From the NCBI RefSeq assembly GCF_027943255.1, contig NC_072896.1, positions 49,688,501 through 49,752,500 on the forward strand: a DNA stretch of 64,000 nucleotides. The letters are read 5' to 3'. The notes under the pieces were generated by a model, which worked only from the letters and a program-made list of their open reading frames with translations, had not been told where the DNA came from and searched no databases. The translations under genes and the position numbers were made by a program. Positions 14,901-25,735 of the stretch are shown here, one piece after another; position 1 is the stretch's first letter, and the number at the start of each line of letters is the position of its first letter. This DNA is from Anastrepha obliqua (taxonomy: Eukaryota > Arthropoda > Insecta > Diptera > Tephritidae).

Positions 14901-17900
14901 TCGAATAATTTCAGAGCTTAAGTGCTTTTATCCACTTGGACGACATGCCTAGCCAACGTGGCCGCTGGATCTTTATTCGCTGCTATGTCGTCGTAAAGCA
15001 CATCGTTTCATCGCCTGCGATACTCGCCATCGGCCGCCATCGTGGAAGAATCCAAAAATCTTCCGCAGAATCTTTCTCTCAAACACTCCATGATGAGAGT
15101 TTTGTGTTATTGCGTTACCTTGTTGAAATACCCATTCGAATTCGCTTATTTCATCTCCGAAATTAATAAGAGCTTCACACAACAGCTCAATGTTTTTTCG
15201 GCATTTATTTAGTTAGAAATAACGCAAATTGCGATCTTACCATCACAGCCCAAGTCATTAGCGAACCGCCGCAGAAGTTTGAGGTTATTCGCGTTTCTTC
15301 GCTTTCCGCTTGTCGTGCCAATACTTTTTAAAATTGTCGAGAACATCAAGGCAAAACTTATTTTCATCAGAAAATAATACAATTTACCATTTATCGTCCC
15401 GAAATTGGTATTGTATTTTTCAGCAAATTTTATCCTTGCTGGTTTATGGCGCATTTTTAGCATTGGCTTGGAAGTGCGTTTAATTAACATTTTCAAGGTG
15501 TTCGTTAGCTTTTAAAAGTTATTGAATACGCCTTGTCAAAACTTCCAGATTAAGTGAGCGCCGAATTTCCGACGGGTTGTGCAACTTCTTCGCGACAAGT
15601 CGACGTATTTCTCTAAAGTCTTTGAGAAAATATTGGTTTTCTCCCAGAAGATTTCTTCTTTCCATATTTTTCATGTAATTTTAGTAATGCAGCCGTACAT
15701 TTTTATTAGTTTTCTCAACTACTTTACTTCATTTTCAAGGTAAGCTAGGGCTTTTCCGGAATCCTTTTCTATTAGTTTCTTTTCACGACCCATTAATGAA
15801 ATTTACTTATTATTAATTATATTATTTACTTTATTTCAATGAACTCATTTTTTCCGGTTAATTAAAATGTTCTCATGTTCGCTTTATTTCGATTATGCAG
15901 TTATAATTATTCTTATACAAATGTTTCCAAAGTTTTGTGACTAATCTATGCTTGGGAAATGGAGTTAGTGCTCTTATGCCGGTCTGACTCGACAATTTCC
16001 ATGAGTTTACCAACGTTTTCGACGATTGGCTAGAGTAGAAAAGGCGGAAAACTTAGCTGTTGCATTCTATACTCTATATCGTTCATAAATAGCCTATGTG
16101 TTTCTGCCTGCGTGCCTAGATTTTACAATCTGTTCATATTTGTATTGAGGAATGTCTAGAATTTTCTTTTTCTCCAAAGCAGTCCTAGGCAGGCAATAGA
16201 CAGATATATTTTTCGAGAAGTTTCGGTAAAAGTTCGTCCCTAAGCAACTTTTTTCATATGCCGCATGGTATATTGCTGCGTCTTTCCGGAACGATTTAGT
16301 ACTTAGCCGATTGGAATTTACGTGAGGAGTCAACAGTACCGTTAGTTTCACGTCCTTTTAGCTATTCGTATGATTTAAATTCCAATTGATCTGCAGGCCA
16401 TTCACCAAACGTGAACATTTAATATAGTAACTTCAAATATAGCCACGTCATATCGAGAAATTTGGACTCCCGGAACTATATTTTTCTATAGGGAGTCGTC
16501 ATATAAGTACTCAGTGCCTTAAAACTGTAGGTCCATTCATTATATTATATATACAGCGTTGCTCTATCGTGTAAAATTGTACTGTATTGCATAAAATAGT
16601 ATCTGTGTACTTGACAAATATCAAAGGTGACATAAACATGATACCATCTAATAATTATTTACTACTGACATCTAGGTGTCACTTTTGAAAGATTCTTTAT
16701 ATATATTAGTTTGGAGAAAAAGAAATCCATAATTTTTGCGTAAAATTGTTGCGCAAATGGTGCAAAACTGTTGATTTTTAGCCCCCGGGCGATGCTACGA
16801 CTACCAACATGCCGATCAACTTCGATTATTTCTGCGATTTTATCACCATAATTGCACGTAATTAGCTGTTACAGTATCAGCATCATAAACACCATTTCCA
16901 ATTTGAGCGGCCTAGCTTGCATTTTTGCCTTTATTAACGAAAAACTGTAAAATGTTCCGAAATTTCTCTTTGTTGACTTCCATTGTTTACACCCTGTAAC
17001 TCACAAAATATTTTTTGTAGTGTGAAATGTCAGCTTGACAACTTACAACTTACTTTACGAGATATCGATCACTACAGCCGTCCACCGAGAAAATAATGTA
17101 TTTATGTTTCCCCAAATTAATATAAATTCAAGATGTCCGCGCACTTCAACAAAATAGTATTGCTGCCGAAAGTTCTATAGGTCTAAAACAAACACGCGTT
17201 ACAATTAAAACGTAGAAAAAAGCAGCACTGATTTATATTTGAGTATCTTATAATTTCATTTATTTTAAATTCACTTCCTTTTTACTTACTATCCAGATAT
17301 ATGAAACCGTTGCTGACGCATTCACGACCAACACTACTCGAAACGTTGCCCGTTTGCTGCAATCCCGTGGCGCGCTTACTCACCACAACGGAGCAACTGA
17401 CACAGGTATGAATAACAGCAAATACTAAGTGGAATGCTTTCCCATTCCTCAATTCAAACACCATTCTATTGCGTTTTCATATAAACTGCTAATATTTAGC
17501 TCTTTAATTTTGATATTTCCCCCTTCTTCTGGCACTTACAAACTCGATTTACTACAAATTTCATTTCTGCATTTCTTGTCATCTCATTGCATGCTAAATT
17601 GGCTAATGGCTATGGCTACCACTCACATATGTAACTTCACATGCAAACACATACATACAAATATGTACACGCTCACATGTGTACCCGTATATTGCCAACT
17701 TCAATTATAAATGATTGATTCATTGATTGCCACGCGCTTATATGAATTAAGGACGGTGGCGGTTTGCGTCGCTCCGATTCCGATTCGGACATTTGCATTG
17801 ATGATGAGAATTTCGGTGCGTCCTCAACGAATGGCAATGGCGCTGCCGGCGCCAATGGAGGTAGTGGAGGCTCAGCCGGTGCGGGTCCGCGTCGCAACTC

Positions 17901-20900
17901 GATTAATCGTGTAAGTATACGCTTTGTCGCGGATGATCGCAGCCTCTTTGCTAGCTACAAAAATCGTGATTGAATTATATATGTATTGATACATACATAT
18001 ATCTTGTACTGACATACACATACTTATATTAGTATGCAACTAAGACTAACTGAGCGAAAAAGAAAAATAAAAAAACTTAACGTTAACGGAGATTAATATA
18101 ACACGAATATTAGTGCTATTCAAATTTAAAATTTAGACAATTTTATTAGCATTTATTTGAATTGAGAAATTGCGCTAACTCTATGGTATTGGAGTAATGA
18201 AGTAATAAACAAAAATGAATTTGTTGAAAAAAAAAAATGTTAAGGCGTGTGTATAAAGTATGCAGTATTTTTAGTATAATAACTAATCTAAATCTTCAAG
18301 CAACTACCTTCTGATCTACTTATTTTCTGTAACTGCCACACAGTTGCACGCCGTAGACTTTTAAAAATGACTTTTTTGTTGTTAATGTTTTAATTTCTCC
18401 AAAGATTCGCTTAGTTTGCCATTTGCCATATTCAAACAAGTGAATAGGTGCAAGCACTAAAAATTATTAAATGTAAAACATATTTAAGATTTTTTTTATT
18501 TTGATTTGAAATCTATTAATTGAATTTTTATTTCTTAAACAACTTCTAATTTTTTTGCGTTGAACGCAGCACACACTGAATAATCTCGTAACAAACTTAA
18601 CACCTACAACTTATGTACTTAACTTTATTCTGTTAATACGGTTAATGTTATTGTTATGTATTTATTGTTATATAAAAATATTATGTATATTTTGCATGTG
18701 AAATAAAACAAAATCAAATTAACCTAAATATGATTAAAACAATTTTCTTTTTTCATCTGCTGTATTTCTGTATTTTTCTTTCGAATAACCCACCACATAT
18801 GGACACTTATTGTTAATTAATTGAATTGAACTGAAAAATACTAAACTTAAAATTTTTACGCATTAATTATATTTATATATGATTTATTAAATTATGATTA
18901 TTTATATGATGAAAACATGTTTATAACTTGTAACAATTAAAATGCGAAATTCAAAACAAAAAATTCTATTTCAACGCTTGCAGCAAGCGAATTTTTTGAA
19001 TGAAGCTAATCAATTGATAACAGATCTTAGTTTAGTTACTAACAACTTTATGTGAAGCAAATACTTACAAAAAATCTATTATTGGTTACACAAATGCTTA
19101 AATGTATAAAATTCCATGTACTTGTACTCAACTTCACAGTACATGAAAACATACACGCATTTTAAACGCTACATGGCATCTGTATCTTACATAAATACCT
19201 ATGTACATTCAGACACAGCTATATAATCAGTTTTTTTCAAAACTTCCGTAATTCAAATATATTTTACTAAAACTACTCACTAAAACACAAATAAATTCAT
19301 TTCAGCTTCTCACAGACAGTTATTGTTGTTGTAAAAAAAAACTTCTCAATAAATTTTGGGTTATGCTGCTGAAGTGGCATTCTCTGGCAGATATTAAAAT
19401 AGAGCTCAGCTTCTCACAGGCAGTTGTTGTTGTGCAAATAATACACGTCTCCATAAAATTTTGGTATATGCTGCTGCAGTGACCGTTCCTGGCAGTTATT
19501 GAAATACTTCCTCACTAAAACTCACATAAATTCATTTGAGCTTCTCACAAGCAGTAGTTCTTCATAAATTTTAGGTTAAGATGCTGAAGTGACATTCCCA
19601 GGCAGTTGTTGAAATATTTCCTAACAAAACTTTGTTACTAAAACTTTAGTAAACTCATTTCTCATAAGAAGTTGTTGCTGTTGTTGTAAAAAAAACGTCT
19701 GCATTAATTTTAGGTTATGCTGCTAAAGTACCAGCTCCTTGCAGTTATTGGAATATTGTGCACAAAACTTTCTCACTAAAACTTAAATAAATTCAGCTTA
19801 GCTTCGCACAAGCAATTGGTGTTGTTGTTGTAAGAACATAATACATTCGCCATAAATTTTGATTCGGTAAAAAAAACGCTTGTTTAAATAATATTTTCTT
19901 TAGTTTTCATTGCAAAATATTGAAAATTGAGCGAGTAACAGTGAATCTCATGAGGCGGCTGGAAAACAGTAGTTTTGAGGTGTACTTCACACATAATCAT
20001 AATAGCAACAAAATTATCCAATCCCAGGAGACTCCAATGCTCCTTCTACTTGAATGCAGCGCTATAGCGCGGAGTAGATTGAGACATCCGGCCAATTGCA
20101 GCCAGAAGAAAGGCACATACGCTCAATCCAACACAGCTCGATCATGAATTTAACAAGGGAACTGGGTCTGGATGAGGTACTGTGATGAGTAGAGGGCACA
20201 AAAAACCATGTGGTTGAAATGCAAATCTCAAATCAATCTACATATGTATGTATGCATATCTAACAGATAAATCAAAATGTATTATTCAAGGAAGGATTTA
20301 TTTCGTTTTTTTTTTTGTTATAATTTATGAGCAGCCAAAAAACCGGGTTTCGCTAAAAAACAAATTAGGCCAACATGTACAAAAACCCATCCTGTAGCAG
20401 CGGATGCTCAACTTCACTCATAACTTCATTCATTTTGATACGATCGACTTGAATTTCTGACACGTTCTGTATTCATTTAAAATTAATAAAAGAACAAAAA
20501 CAAATGCAAACAAAGTTTGAATACCTTACTCCATTTCAGTTACTATTGTTTTTGTAGCGTTGCCAACTGTTTTTCGCGCTTCATCTAGTATCAAAAATAG
20601 TTATTTTTTTTAATAATCATAGGGTATCATTTTTTGGACATTTGTTAAGGAAAATTAAATTTAGGAAAGAGTGCATTATTTACACGGGAATTCAATGTTA
20701 ATTTTCAAAGCGTTTTTGTTTTTCTGTAAGTGTAAATATAAAATTAAAAAATAAATAAAAAAATTAGAAATAAATAAATTAATAAAATCAGAAAATAGCT
20801 GTTTTTTGCTCATAGAACCAAATTAGGGTGAAGCAACAAAAAAAAAATTTTTTAGAGCCATCCCAGTCTAACCTCCCTGACGTTAACCAAAGTAAATTTA

Positions 20901-21263
20901 ACTTTTTTTACTTCCTTAAGGAACGGCCCTAAATAAATACACATAGGTACTAAAATAGATAATGCACTTGCCTAATAGACATATTTGTATAAATGTATGT
21001 ATTTCATCTTTGTTTTACTAATATCTGGCTTCTTTGCAAACTCTTACATAATCCTCTAAAATGGTTTTCACAACTACTAACCAGTATCTCTTACAGTCCA
21101 CACTTCAAGCTTCTTCTGCTAAATTCAAGTTTGCCTACACCTTCGTAATGTAGAAAAGTTCATACATATATTTTTTTATTTAACATATTCGTTTTTATAT
21201 TCCATGTTTATTATTTTTTCTTACTTGCAGAGTGAGAACAGTCTTCGTGCGCATCATATATAA
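2970..21263 (+). CDS. Nhe1: Organellar Na+/H+ exchanger (NHE6/7/9 type), 5' end outside window
   Basis: This is a spliced gene for a multi-pass cation/proton antiporter of the NHE6/7/9 group, which exchanges luminal H+ for Na+/K+ in endosomes. Exons read from the sequence: 2970-3094, 3162-3356, 3426-3715, 5046-5187, 6080-6388, 6459-6570, 6644-6797, 6860-6911, 14081-14202, 17297-17405, 17752-17910 and 21231-21263. All phases agree, and joins are GT-AG except the AT-AC intron 5188-6079. Family hallmarks appear in order: [60 protein letters not shown] and [13 protein letters not shown]. The tail contains [19 protein letters not shown] and a Gly/Ala/Ser-rich segment. The N-terminal membrane segments lie upstream of the window. 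Two phase 0-0 cassette exons probably add to the tail. The symbol assumes orthology with Drosophila Nhe1. Family assignment is secure; the exact symbol is less so. Confidence 0.9.
3749..4983 (+). mobile_element. mariner element, full length, defective transposase
   Basis: The ends are inverted repeats starting CAAGGTGAAGTCCAAAATAA and ending in its complement, flanked by TA target sites (3747-3748 and 4984-4985). It sits in the exchanger intron 3716-5045. The transposase (from 3943) starts [19 protein letters not shown] and carries the mariner helix-turn-helix motifs. Later blocks include [16 protein letters not shown] and [18 protein letters not shown]. The block that should hold the first catalytic Asp is missing around 4367, a second short deletion lies near 4520, and a stop falls at 4784. 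The element cannot encode an active enzyme. Confidence 0.9.
3943..4786 (+). pseudogene. Broken mariner transposase
   Basis: Two reading frames (3943-4371 and 4439-4786) together cover most of a mariner transposase of about 340 residues: N-terminal DNA-binding region, then the second and third catalytic blocks ([20 protein letters not shown]). The first catalytic Asp block is deleted and the frame is shifted there. Translation ends early at 4784. It is a dead copy inside a host intron. Confidence 0.85.
5188..6079 (+). other. U12-type AT-AC (minor spliceosome) intron in the exchanger gene
   Basis: The exon before ends in codons for TAL at 5187 and no usable GT follows. The intron opens with ATATCCTTTT (5188-5197), the minor-class 5' splice site. 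It has TTCCTTAAC (6060-6068), matching the U12 branch-site consensus, and closes with AC at 6078-6079, about 12 nt after the branch A. Joining 5187 to 6080 gives an uninterrupted [13 protein letters not shown], which aligns with the family. The intron also contains a TTAA-type element at 5230-5955. Confidence 0.88.
5230..5955. mobile_element. TTAA-flanked GGGG element A, inside the U12 intron
   Basis: The left end is GGGGTTATATACAGTTAGAA after TTAA (5226-5229). The right end, complemented, is GGGGTATGTATATACAGTTA, followed by TTGA (a mutated TTAA). The element is 726 bp with an AT-rich interior, no ORF, and core motif GAGAAAAATGCGTTTAA at 5765-5781. Confidence 0.75.
7811..8228 (+). repeat. 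Tandem array, four copies of a 104-bp unit
   Basis: The phrase GCTAACGATTTGAGCTTCCA recurs starting one base after 7811, 7915, 8019 and 8123, an exact 104-bp period with a few substitutions per copy. Each unit ends AAACAGGATGAAAAAAG or similar. It lies in exchanger intron 6912-14080. 6912-7800 shows no recognisable element. Confidence 0.9.
8318..8368 (-). repeat. 5' fragment of the 125-bp structured retroposon
   Basis: The complement of this stretch matches the first third of the retroposon at 60448-60572 (the CTACGTTACCGAAAC...CGGATTTATATCC portion) with several changes. Only a fragment survives. Confidence 0.4.
8935..9196 (-). mobile_element. tRNA-derived SINE copy
   Basis: On the minus strand this matches the SINE at 51985-52310: a tRNA-like head (GCGTGACTACCATTCGGTAG) near 9150-9180, then the body with ATTTCTGCCATG and a following AGTTTTTCAT. 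Box B is degraded. It is a truncated, diverged copy. Confidence 0.65.
9197..9430 (-). mobile_element. LINE RNase H fragment
   Basis: The complement encodes a [13 protein letters not shown] segment and flanking RNase H sequence of a Jockey/R1-type LINE, abutting the SINE at 8935-9196. No intact frame. 9430-9990 holds nothing recognisable. Confidence 0.5.
9993..10025 (+). CDS. Probable 33-nt cassette exon of the exchanger gene
   Basis: An AG at 9991-9992 is followed by 33 nt encoding [11 protein letters not shown] and then GTATGT. Upstream there is a pyrimidine-rich stretch and no other AG for about 60 nt. Both phases are 0, the same as the junction between exons 6860-6911 and 14081-14202, so inclusion would add 11 residues without changing frame. 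This is inferred from splice signals only. Confidence 0.5.
10658..11240 (-). mobile_element. Degenerate mariner/IS630-like transposase fragment
   Basis: On the minus strand, pieces such as FSDEAHF (first catalytic Asp block), [14 protein letters not shown] and [13 protein letters not shown] (third block) match the transposase family also seen at 12561-13004 and 45137-45693. Many stops. No terminal repeats were found at this copy. Confidence 0.6.
11390..11440 (+). repeat. 3' terminal scrap of an RTE-like LINE
   Basis: CGTAAGCGGTTTACGCGCCA followed by a GAAGAAGAAGA run matches, in the opposite orientation, the tail at 14786 and 56700. It is a plus-strand 3' end only. Confidence 0.45.
11930..12557 (+). 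mobile_element. Jockey/R1-like LINE 3' end (RNase H and zinc-knuckle)
   Basis: Plus-strand frames give [35 protein letters not shown] (the RNase H GHSxxxGNExAD motif) and then [19 protein letters not shown] with a [15 protein letters not shown] Cys/His motif, in the order expected for a LINE ORF2 C-terminus. Frames are broken. It is directly followed by the mariner-like element at 12561. Confidence 0.75.
12561..13004 (+). mobile_element. Internally deleted mariner/IS630-like element
   Basis: The left end GGGTTTTCCAATAGCAGGTG and right end (complement AAAGGGTTTGTTAATAAGAG) are imperfect inverted repeats beside TA dinucleotides. The interior encodes the C-terminal half of a transposase: [20 protein letters not shown], then [18 protein letters not shown], with the catalytic EQDGATCH and TPCDFF blocks. 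The N-terminal half is missing. Confidence 0.75.
13548..13607 (+). CDS. Probable 60-nt cassette exon with RRRSS motif, exchanger gene
   Basis: An acceptor CAG at 13545-13547 and donor GTAAGG at 13608 bracket 60 nt in phase 0-0. The exon encodes [10 protein letters not shown] followed by [10 protein letters not shown]. The RRRSS stretch fits a basophilic-kinase site (PKA-like, R-R-x-S). Inclusion would insert 20 residues into the cytoplasmic tail before the DVDVDVEG segment. Codon content and clean splice sites make this more convincing than the 33-nt exon. Confidence 0.65.
14465..15960 (-). mobile_element. Decayed Tc1-like transposon, interrupted by a LINE tail
   Basis: The minus strand at 15209-15496 gives [11 protein letters not shown] and, with frameshifts, a WQIVLFSDE-like first catalytic block, as in Tc1-like transposases. 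Tc1-like sequence continues on both sides of a LINE fragment at 14786-15175, which appears inserted into it. Ends were not defined. Confidence 0.45.
14786..15175 (-). mobile_element. RTE-like LINE C-terminal fragment
   Basis: The minus strand reads [16 protein letters not shown] and related pieces of a conserved non-LTR C-terminal domain, ending in AATTAAGAAGAAGAA. Related tails lie at 24480-24840, 33045-33300 and 56700-56928. Confidence 0.65.
16706..17120 (-). mobile_element. mariner deletion derivative with N-terminal transposase remnant
   Basis: Imperfect inverted repeats TTAGTTTGGAGAAAAAGAAA and (complement of right end) TTAATTTGGGGAAACATAAA are flanked by TA at 16704-16705 and 17121-17122. 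The minus strand encodes [20 protein letters not shown], the start of a mariner transposase, then a DKIAEI-like piece. The 415-bp size shows a large internal deletion. Confidence 0.75.
17752..17973 (+). CDS. Exchanger tail exon with alternative read-through C-terminus
   Basis: The exon begins after AG at 17750-17751 with [18 protein letters not shown], an acidic serine cluster, then a Gly/Ala/Ser-rich run and PRRNSINR. At 17911 a GTAAGT allows splicing to 21231, which adds [10 protein letters not shown] and stops at 21263. If that donor is not used, translation continues about 20 residues to a stop at 17971-17973. Two C-termini are therefore possible; which is used cannot be told from sequence. 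Confidence 0.7.
   Translation, partial: DGGGLRRSDSDSDICIDDENFGASSTNGNGAAGANGGSGGSAGAGPRRNSINRVSIRFVADDRSLFASYKNRD
19262..19870 (+). repeat. Degenerate tandem repeat, about five units of 110-150 bp
   Basis: Units share ACTAAAAC...AAATTCATTT, AGCTTCTCACA, a TTGTTGTTGT run, ATAAATTTTAGGTTATGCTG and TGGCAGTTATTGAAATA, in that order, about five times with indels. It lies in exchanger intron 17911-21230. The rest of that intron shows nothing recognisable. Confidence 0.7.
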
Positions 21264-21764
21264 CAAAAAAAAAGCAAAACGAGATAAAAAATTATAATTT
21301 TCTAATCTCATTGTTTGTAGACATACTTCTGTGGGTTGTAACAAAATTCTGTGTTTCGCTTGAATTTGGGTTTCTGCACTTATTTGTTTAAAGCACCATA
21401 TAAAATTTAGTTCGACGCTGTTTGTAGTTATTTTAGGTTAAAAACAAAAGATTATCAAAAAGCTCTACAAAGCATATATCCACCTATTACTATTTATTTA
21501 ATAATAAGCTATTAAAAGTATACATATACACTTACATATAATATGTATGAAAAAAAATTAAAGACAATTTGAATATTTGTTGTAATATTAAATATATTTT
21601 CTGAATTGTGATTTATTTTCTAATTGATTTATTTAAATTTAAATTTATGTTATATGTTTGTATGTAGATTGGTGATAAATAATTAATTTCGAATGTGTCT
21701 TAAATAGTTGATACAACCAAAAATGTAATGCACTCTAAGTGGAGTCTTATCTTTAAATATTTGC

Positions 21765-21770
21765 AATAAA
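21765..21770 (+). terminator. Candidate polyadenylation signal of the exchanger gene
   Basis: An AATAAA hexamer lies about 500 nt after the stop at 21263, in a plausible 3' UTR. Other AATAAA-like motifs near 18.7 kb could serve the read-through form. Confidence 0.35.
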
Positions 21771-24479
21771 TCTTCAGCAGTGACTTCTTAAATGCAGTTC
21801 AAAGTTGATGATAGGTTAGGTTGTGATGGCTCGACACGTTATGGTAAGTTAAGAATAATGGAACGTTAACTTTGTCGCTACCTTTGTAATCGAATAGTGT
21901 GCGTAAGGCAAGGCGATTTGAATACAGAAGGTGGCGTCTTCTGAAAAGTTACTCGATTTTTCGCGATTTTGACAAGTGTGACTTCAGGCTTATTAACAAT
22001 ACAAAACAAACAAAAGAAGGAGAAATTACATGTTTGTGAAAATTCAGTGAATGACTTGGTTATATTGTAATTTGTAAGATTAAACCTAAACAAACTAATG
22101 AAAACAAAGGGCAGCACGTTAAATTGTGAAAGCACAAATTAATTTAAAGTCTTCAAATGCAATTTTTTGAGTTTCTATGCGGATGACGCCGTGACAAGAA
22201 AATATGTGTGTGTGCGTATAATTTCTTGTGTTTGGTTGTTGTTGTTGTAGCAGCATTTGTGTTTGGTAGTTCATATTGCTTTCGCCTACTCTTCCTCAAG
22301 ACTAATCTATTCAAGGTGGGGACATTCGAGCAACACAACATTTTTTAAATTAGAAATATCAAGAGAAATAGAATAGAAGAATATAATGAATGATAAGTCT
22401 CGTTTTACTGTCATTTCTAAATTAAAGGCAAAATGAAGAAGACGAAATCAACTACTCTAATCGCACCTCTTTCTAATAGATACGCCTTGCTCTTCCTCTT
22501 CACAAACAAGTAATTCTCTTTCCTTTTATTTGTATATTCTCGGAGCTTGACAACACAGCGAATTCGGAAGGCACCATCTCTTATTCTATCATTTTTATTC
22601 GTTAGGCCACAAAATACGCTGCTGGTCACTTGAATGGCGCAGGCAAAACTTGGGGTGTTTCAAGCGCAATGTCTCGTCCACGATCCATTTTATGGAACAC
22701 ACTCAGGTTCATAATTATGATGCCACGTAGTGAGCTTCTGCTTATCTCTCCTAAAATCAGTGTGAACCTTTCAAAAGTGTTTGAAATTTCTGATAACCAC
22801 AGTAAAATTTCAAGGCCATGCAACGTTTTGGACATTTTTGTTCGGCGAGAGAGAAAAAAGATATAACGTAGAGGAAAAGGAGAGAGAGAGCTATACCTTA
22901 TATATATATCTTAAATACACTTTAGGCGTTTTTCCTTGGGGTTGCTAATTTCTAGTGAACAAACTAGTATTTTTTTTTTTTAATAACGTTTTTACTAACT
23001 AAAAATGGTTTTGAGTGATGAAAATCTTTATTTCAATAGCTGTATATTGCAGCTGTGTAGTTGCATTTGCAAAAATTATAACTCTTCTGATTACTTTTGC
23101 GTCCTTATCAGTTGTTCACAATGATCGCGCTGCTTGAGACTGAAACGGTTCAATTAGAATTGGTTATAATTTTATCACTACTTTCGAAAATTGAGGTTAC
23201 CTCTTACTCACTTTTTATTGTTGATATCATTTAATTTCGCGAAAACAACAACAGAAGAAAGTATAAGTGGTGTCAACTATTAAAATATGTACATATTCCT
23301 ATTTTTTCAAACTCGTAATATGTTCAGATTAAATAGAAAAACCCTAAACTAAGCGGTTGTAAGTGCGAGTTTTTTGTTAGTTGAATATAAGCAACAACGC
23401 CGAGGCAATTAAGGCAAGCCGAGCCAAGAGTAGTCAAAACTGTGGTAGATTTATATACTTTCGGCTTTGTTTCTGTATATATAGATATAATACGTATAAT
23501 TACCATTTTACAAATTACTTTCGAAGGTGAAATTTAGAGTTGAATATTCATCTTCAACTTTGCTGTACGGTGAGCACCCAAGCTTAATTTTTTTTACTTA
23601 ATTTTTAATTAATACAAGCTCACGCGCCCCATTGAGAATATAACTTAGGATGGTTCGCAAACCGGCACTTGTGCGCATTATTTTGGTAGCCTGTGCCTAT
23701 AAACGTTAAATGAACTAGTTATTGCACTAAAATTACGTTATATGTAAGTCCGAAATTGTGTTCAGAACCACTGGCAATGTTGGGATGGACCAACTCCACA
23801 AACTTGACAGAGTGCTTGGCTTGTCATCGCACAGCAAATTTAAAGAGGCGTTTTTGATACATAAAATTTCACTCTTTTTCCACCCTCAAGAATAAAAAGT
23901 TCAATTTCGAAACACGTATGTGTAAATTTTTTATTTAAATTTAATATTTCTCTTTTAATCATGTAAATAAGTTCCTACGAGTTCTTTCTCCTCAAATAAT
24001 TTCAGTCAATGCATGTTTTCAAAGTAGATTTTATGTTTCTGCTGTTATTAATTTTTTAATTAGTTTGCATTTTTTATTCCACATGAGTTCTCCATGATGC
24101 AATTCATTTTGAATAATTTTAAATAAAAAAATACAATAGAAAGATAAAAATACTCGAGGAAATAACCCTCCTCTGCGTTGGAAAGATCAACAGGAAGAAT
24201 ACTCAATAAAAAATTCTGCTAGAAGTTTCATTTCAGTCCATCATGAGTGTTGATTTCCGATTGCTGTAACTGTAGATATGATTTCTTAAGTTCAATAATC
24301 GTGTTACCAACACATCTGGCCATCTTTATCGATCCCCTAGAAGCTGCAATTTATATCTTAAGATTTTTGTAAGGGTACAAAATTACCAAACAAGCCAGAA
24401 AGACTGTCAACAAGGTTTTTAAAATTCGGTCGGCAGAATGCATTACTGCGAAGTCAGCTAAGCCAACCAAAACCAACAT

Positions 24480-24840
24480 AAAAATTTGTTGTTGATTAGC
24501 GCAATAACCGGCTAAGCGCTTTACGCCGAAATCACCGAAGCACTCCGATAATTTCATCTTTCTCGTGGACACTGTAACCAATTACGAACACCTAATGAAG
24601 CCAAGTTCACCATTTAGTCTTTCCAATGCAACCACGACTGATTTCCAGGCTGCAGTGTTTGTATTCGTCCCTCTATTCATAAATTTATAATGCTGCATAG
24701 TTATTCGCTGCAAACTGTCTATGTGACGGCAGAGCTCATAAGCCTCATCGGCCCAACGAATAAATGAAAATCTATGAAATATATTGTGCTTGGAATATAA
24801 TCCATAAATAATAGGAACAATAAAATAGCAGTCATACATT
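24480..24840 (-). mobile_element. RTE-like LINE C-terminal fragment
   Basis: The minus strand contains HWKD, one stop, then NLASLGVRNW and PRER, matching the [17 protein letters not shown] pattern seen at 56740-56928. This explains the two in-frame minus-strand ORFs here, which otherwise resemble a broken receptor. Confidence 0.55.
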
Positions 24841-24845
24841 CAAAC

Positions 24846-24849
<4 letters not shown>

Positions 24850-24899
<50 letters not shown>
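24850..24899 (+). repeat. Poly(A) run of about 50
   Basis: An almost uninterrupted A run of roughly 50 bases. It may be a retroposon tail or a length-uncertain homopolymer in the assembly. Confidence 0.9.
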
Positions 24900-24900
<1 letters not shown>

Positions 24901-25639
24901 ATTATTTCCATTTCTCAAAAAAATTAAAGAATTTTTCTTCATCGTCCCAATCGCCTCAAAAAACATTCCGTGAAGTGGAACTTTATTTGTGGGATAGGTA
25001 GAAAGTTACACTAATTTCTAAATTGATATTGGATAATAAACCCGTCCGAGATGGAGGCTCTATGTTCGACACTAGAACTCTAGGAATTTACGATTATAAC
25101 GATGAATTATGTGAGCCGGAGTATTGTTATAAAACTTTGACTTTGGGGCTTTGCCGTGATTTTTTGGTCGTGGCTCGTCAGGCAAGTGCCATTCTAATTA
25201 TTGTTTGTTCGTTTCGACCTACATGCATATGTATGTATGACAAGTCCCCGGAAACAGCTAACTTTCGATAACATTTTGTTTCGTAAACATTTCGCAACAG
25301 TAAAATGCACGAGGTTAGGTTAGTTAGGTTAGGTTTTGCAGCAGCATAGCACATAGGGACAGCGATGCCACTTAGACCACGAAATGGATCCGTTGTGAGC
25401 CGCAGTGACTGGGCTACATTTCCCCTTCCACATTGAGCTGAGCTTCCTGAGCTTTGGACAAAGCGTAAAAGGTTGTTCATTAAAATGCACAATTCGTTCG
25501 GGCGAGTAACCAATGCCGACAAATCGATCGTCATAGCAAAGTGGATAAAATGCATGACTATCAATTGGTGGGACGCGCGCTCTATAACTTTAGAAAACAT
25601 TTTTAAAGTATAGTTTAGTAAAATTTAGAAAAGTTTAGC

Positions 25640-25735
25640 TGCCAATGGCAAGCCTTCGATTGCAATTTTGCCATGAAAGAGCTCCTCATAAAAACCATCT
25701 GCCGTTCGGAAGTGGCATAAAACCGTAGATGCCTC
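25640..25735 (+). mobile_element. tRNA-derived SINE, body fragment
   Basis: TTTTGCCATGAAAGAGCTCC followed by TCATAAAAACCATCTGCCGT matches the body of the SINE at 52140-52200. The tRNA-like head is absent. Confidence 0.65.

Larger units (their letters stand above)
21771..25619. other. Intergenic, repeat scraps only
   Basis: I find no host gene here. 22225-22260 has the (GTT)n-GTAGCAGCAT tail typical of the structured retroposon in reverse. 24139-24200 has a plus-strand RWKDQ-like LINE scrap, 24480-24840 a minus-strand LINE tail, and 24850-24899 a long A run. Short ORFs look spurious. Confidence 0.5.

Noticed and set aside
24351..24839. Two in-frame minus-strand ORFs resembling a broken membrane-receptor gene
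   Set aside because: A neighbouring frame reads HWKD, NLASLGVRNW and PRER, the same LINE C-terminal domain as at 56740-56928, so the hydrophobic ORFs are shadows of a retrotransposon fragment.
25178..25600. 140-codon minus-strand ORF
   Set aside because: No recognisable domain, spans an AGGTTAGGTTAG simple repeat, and has no splice or conservation support by eye.
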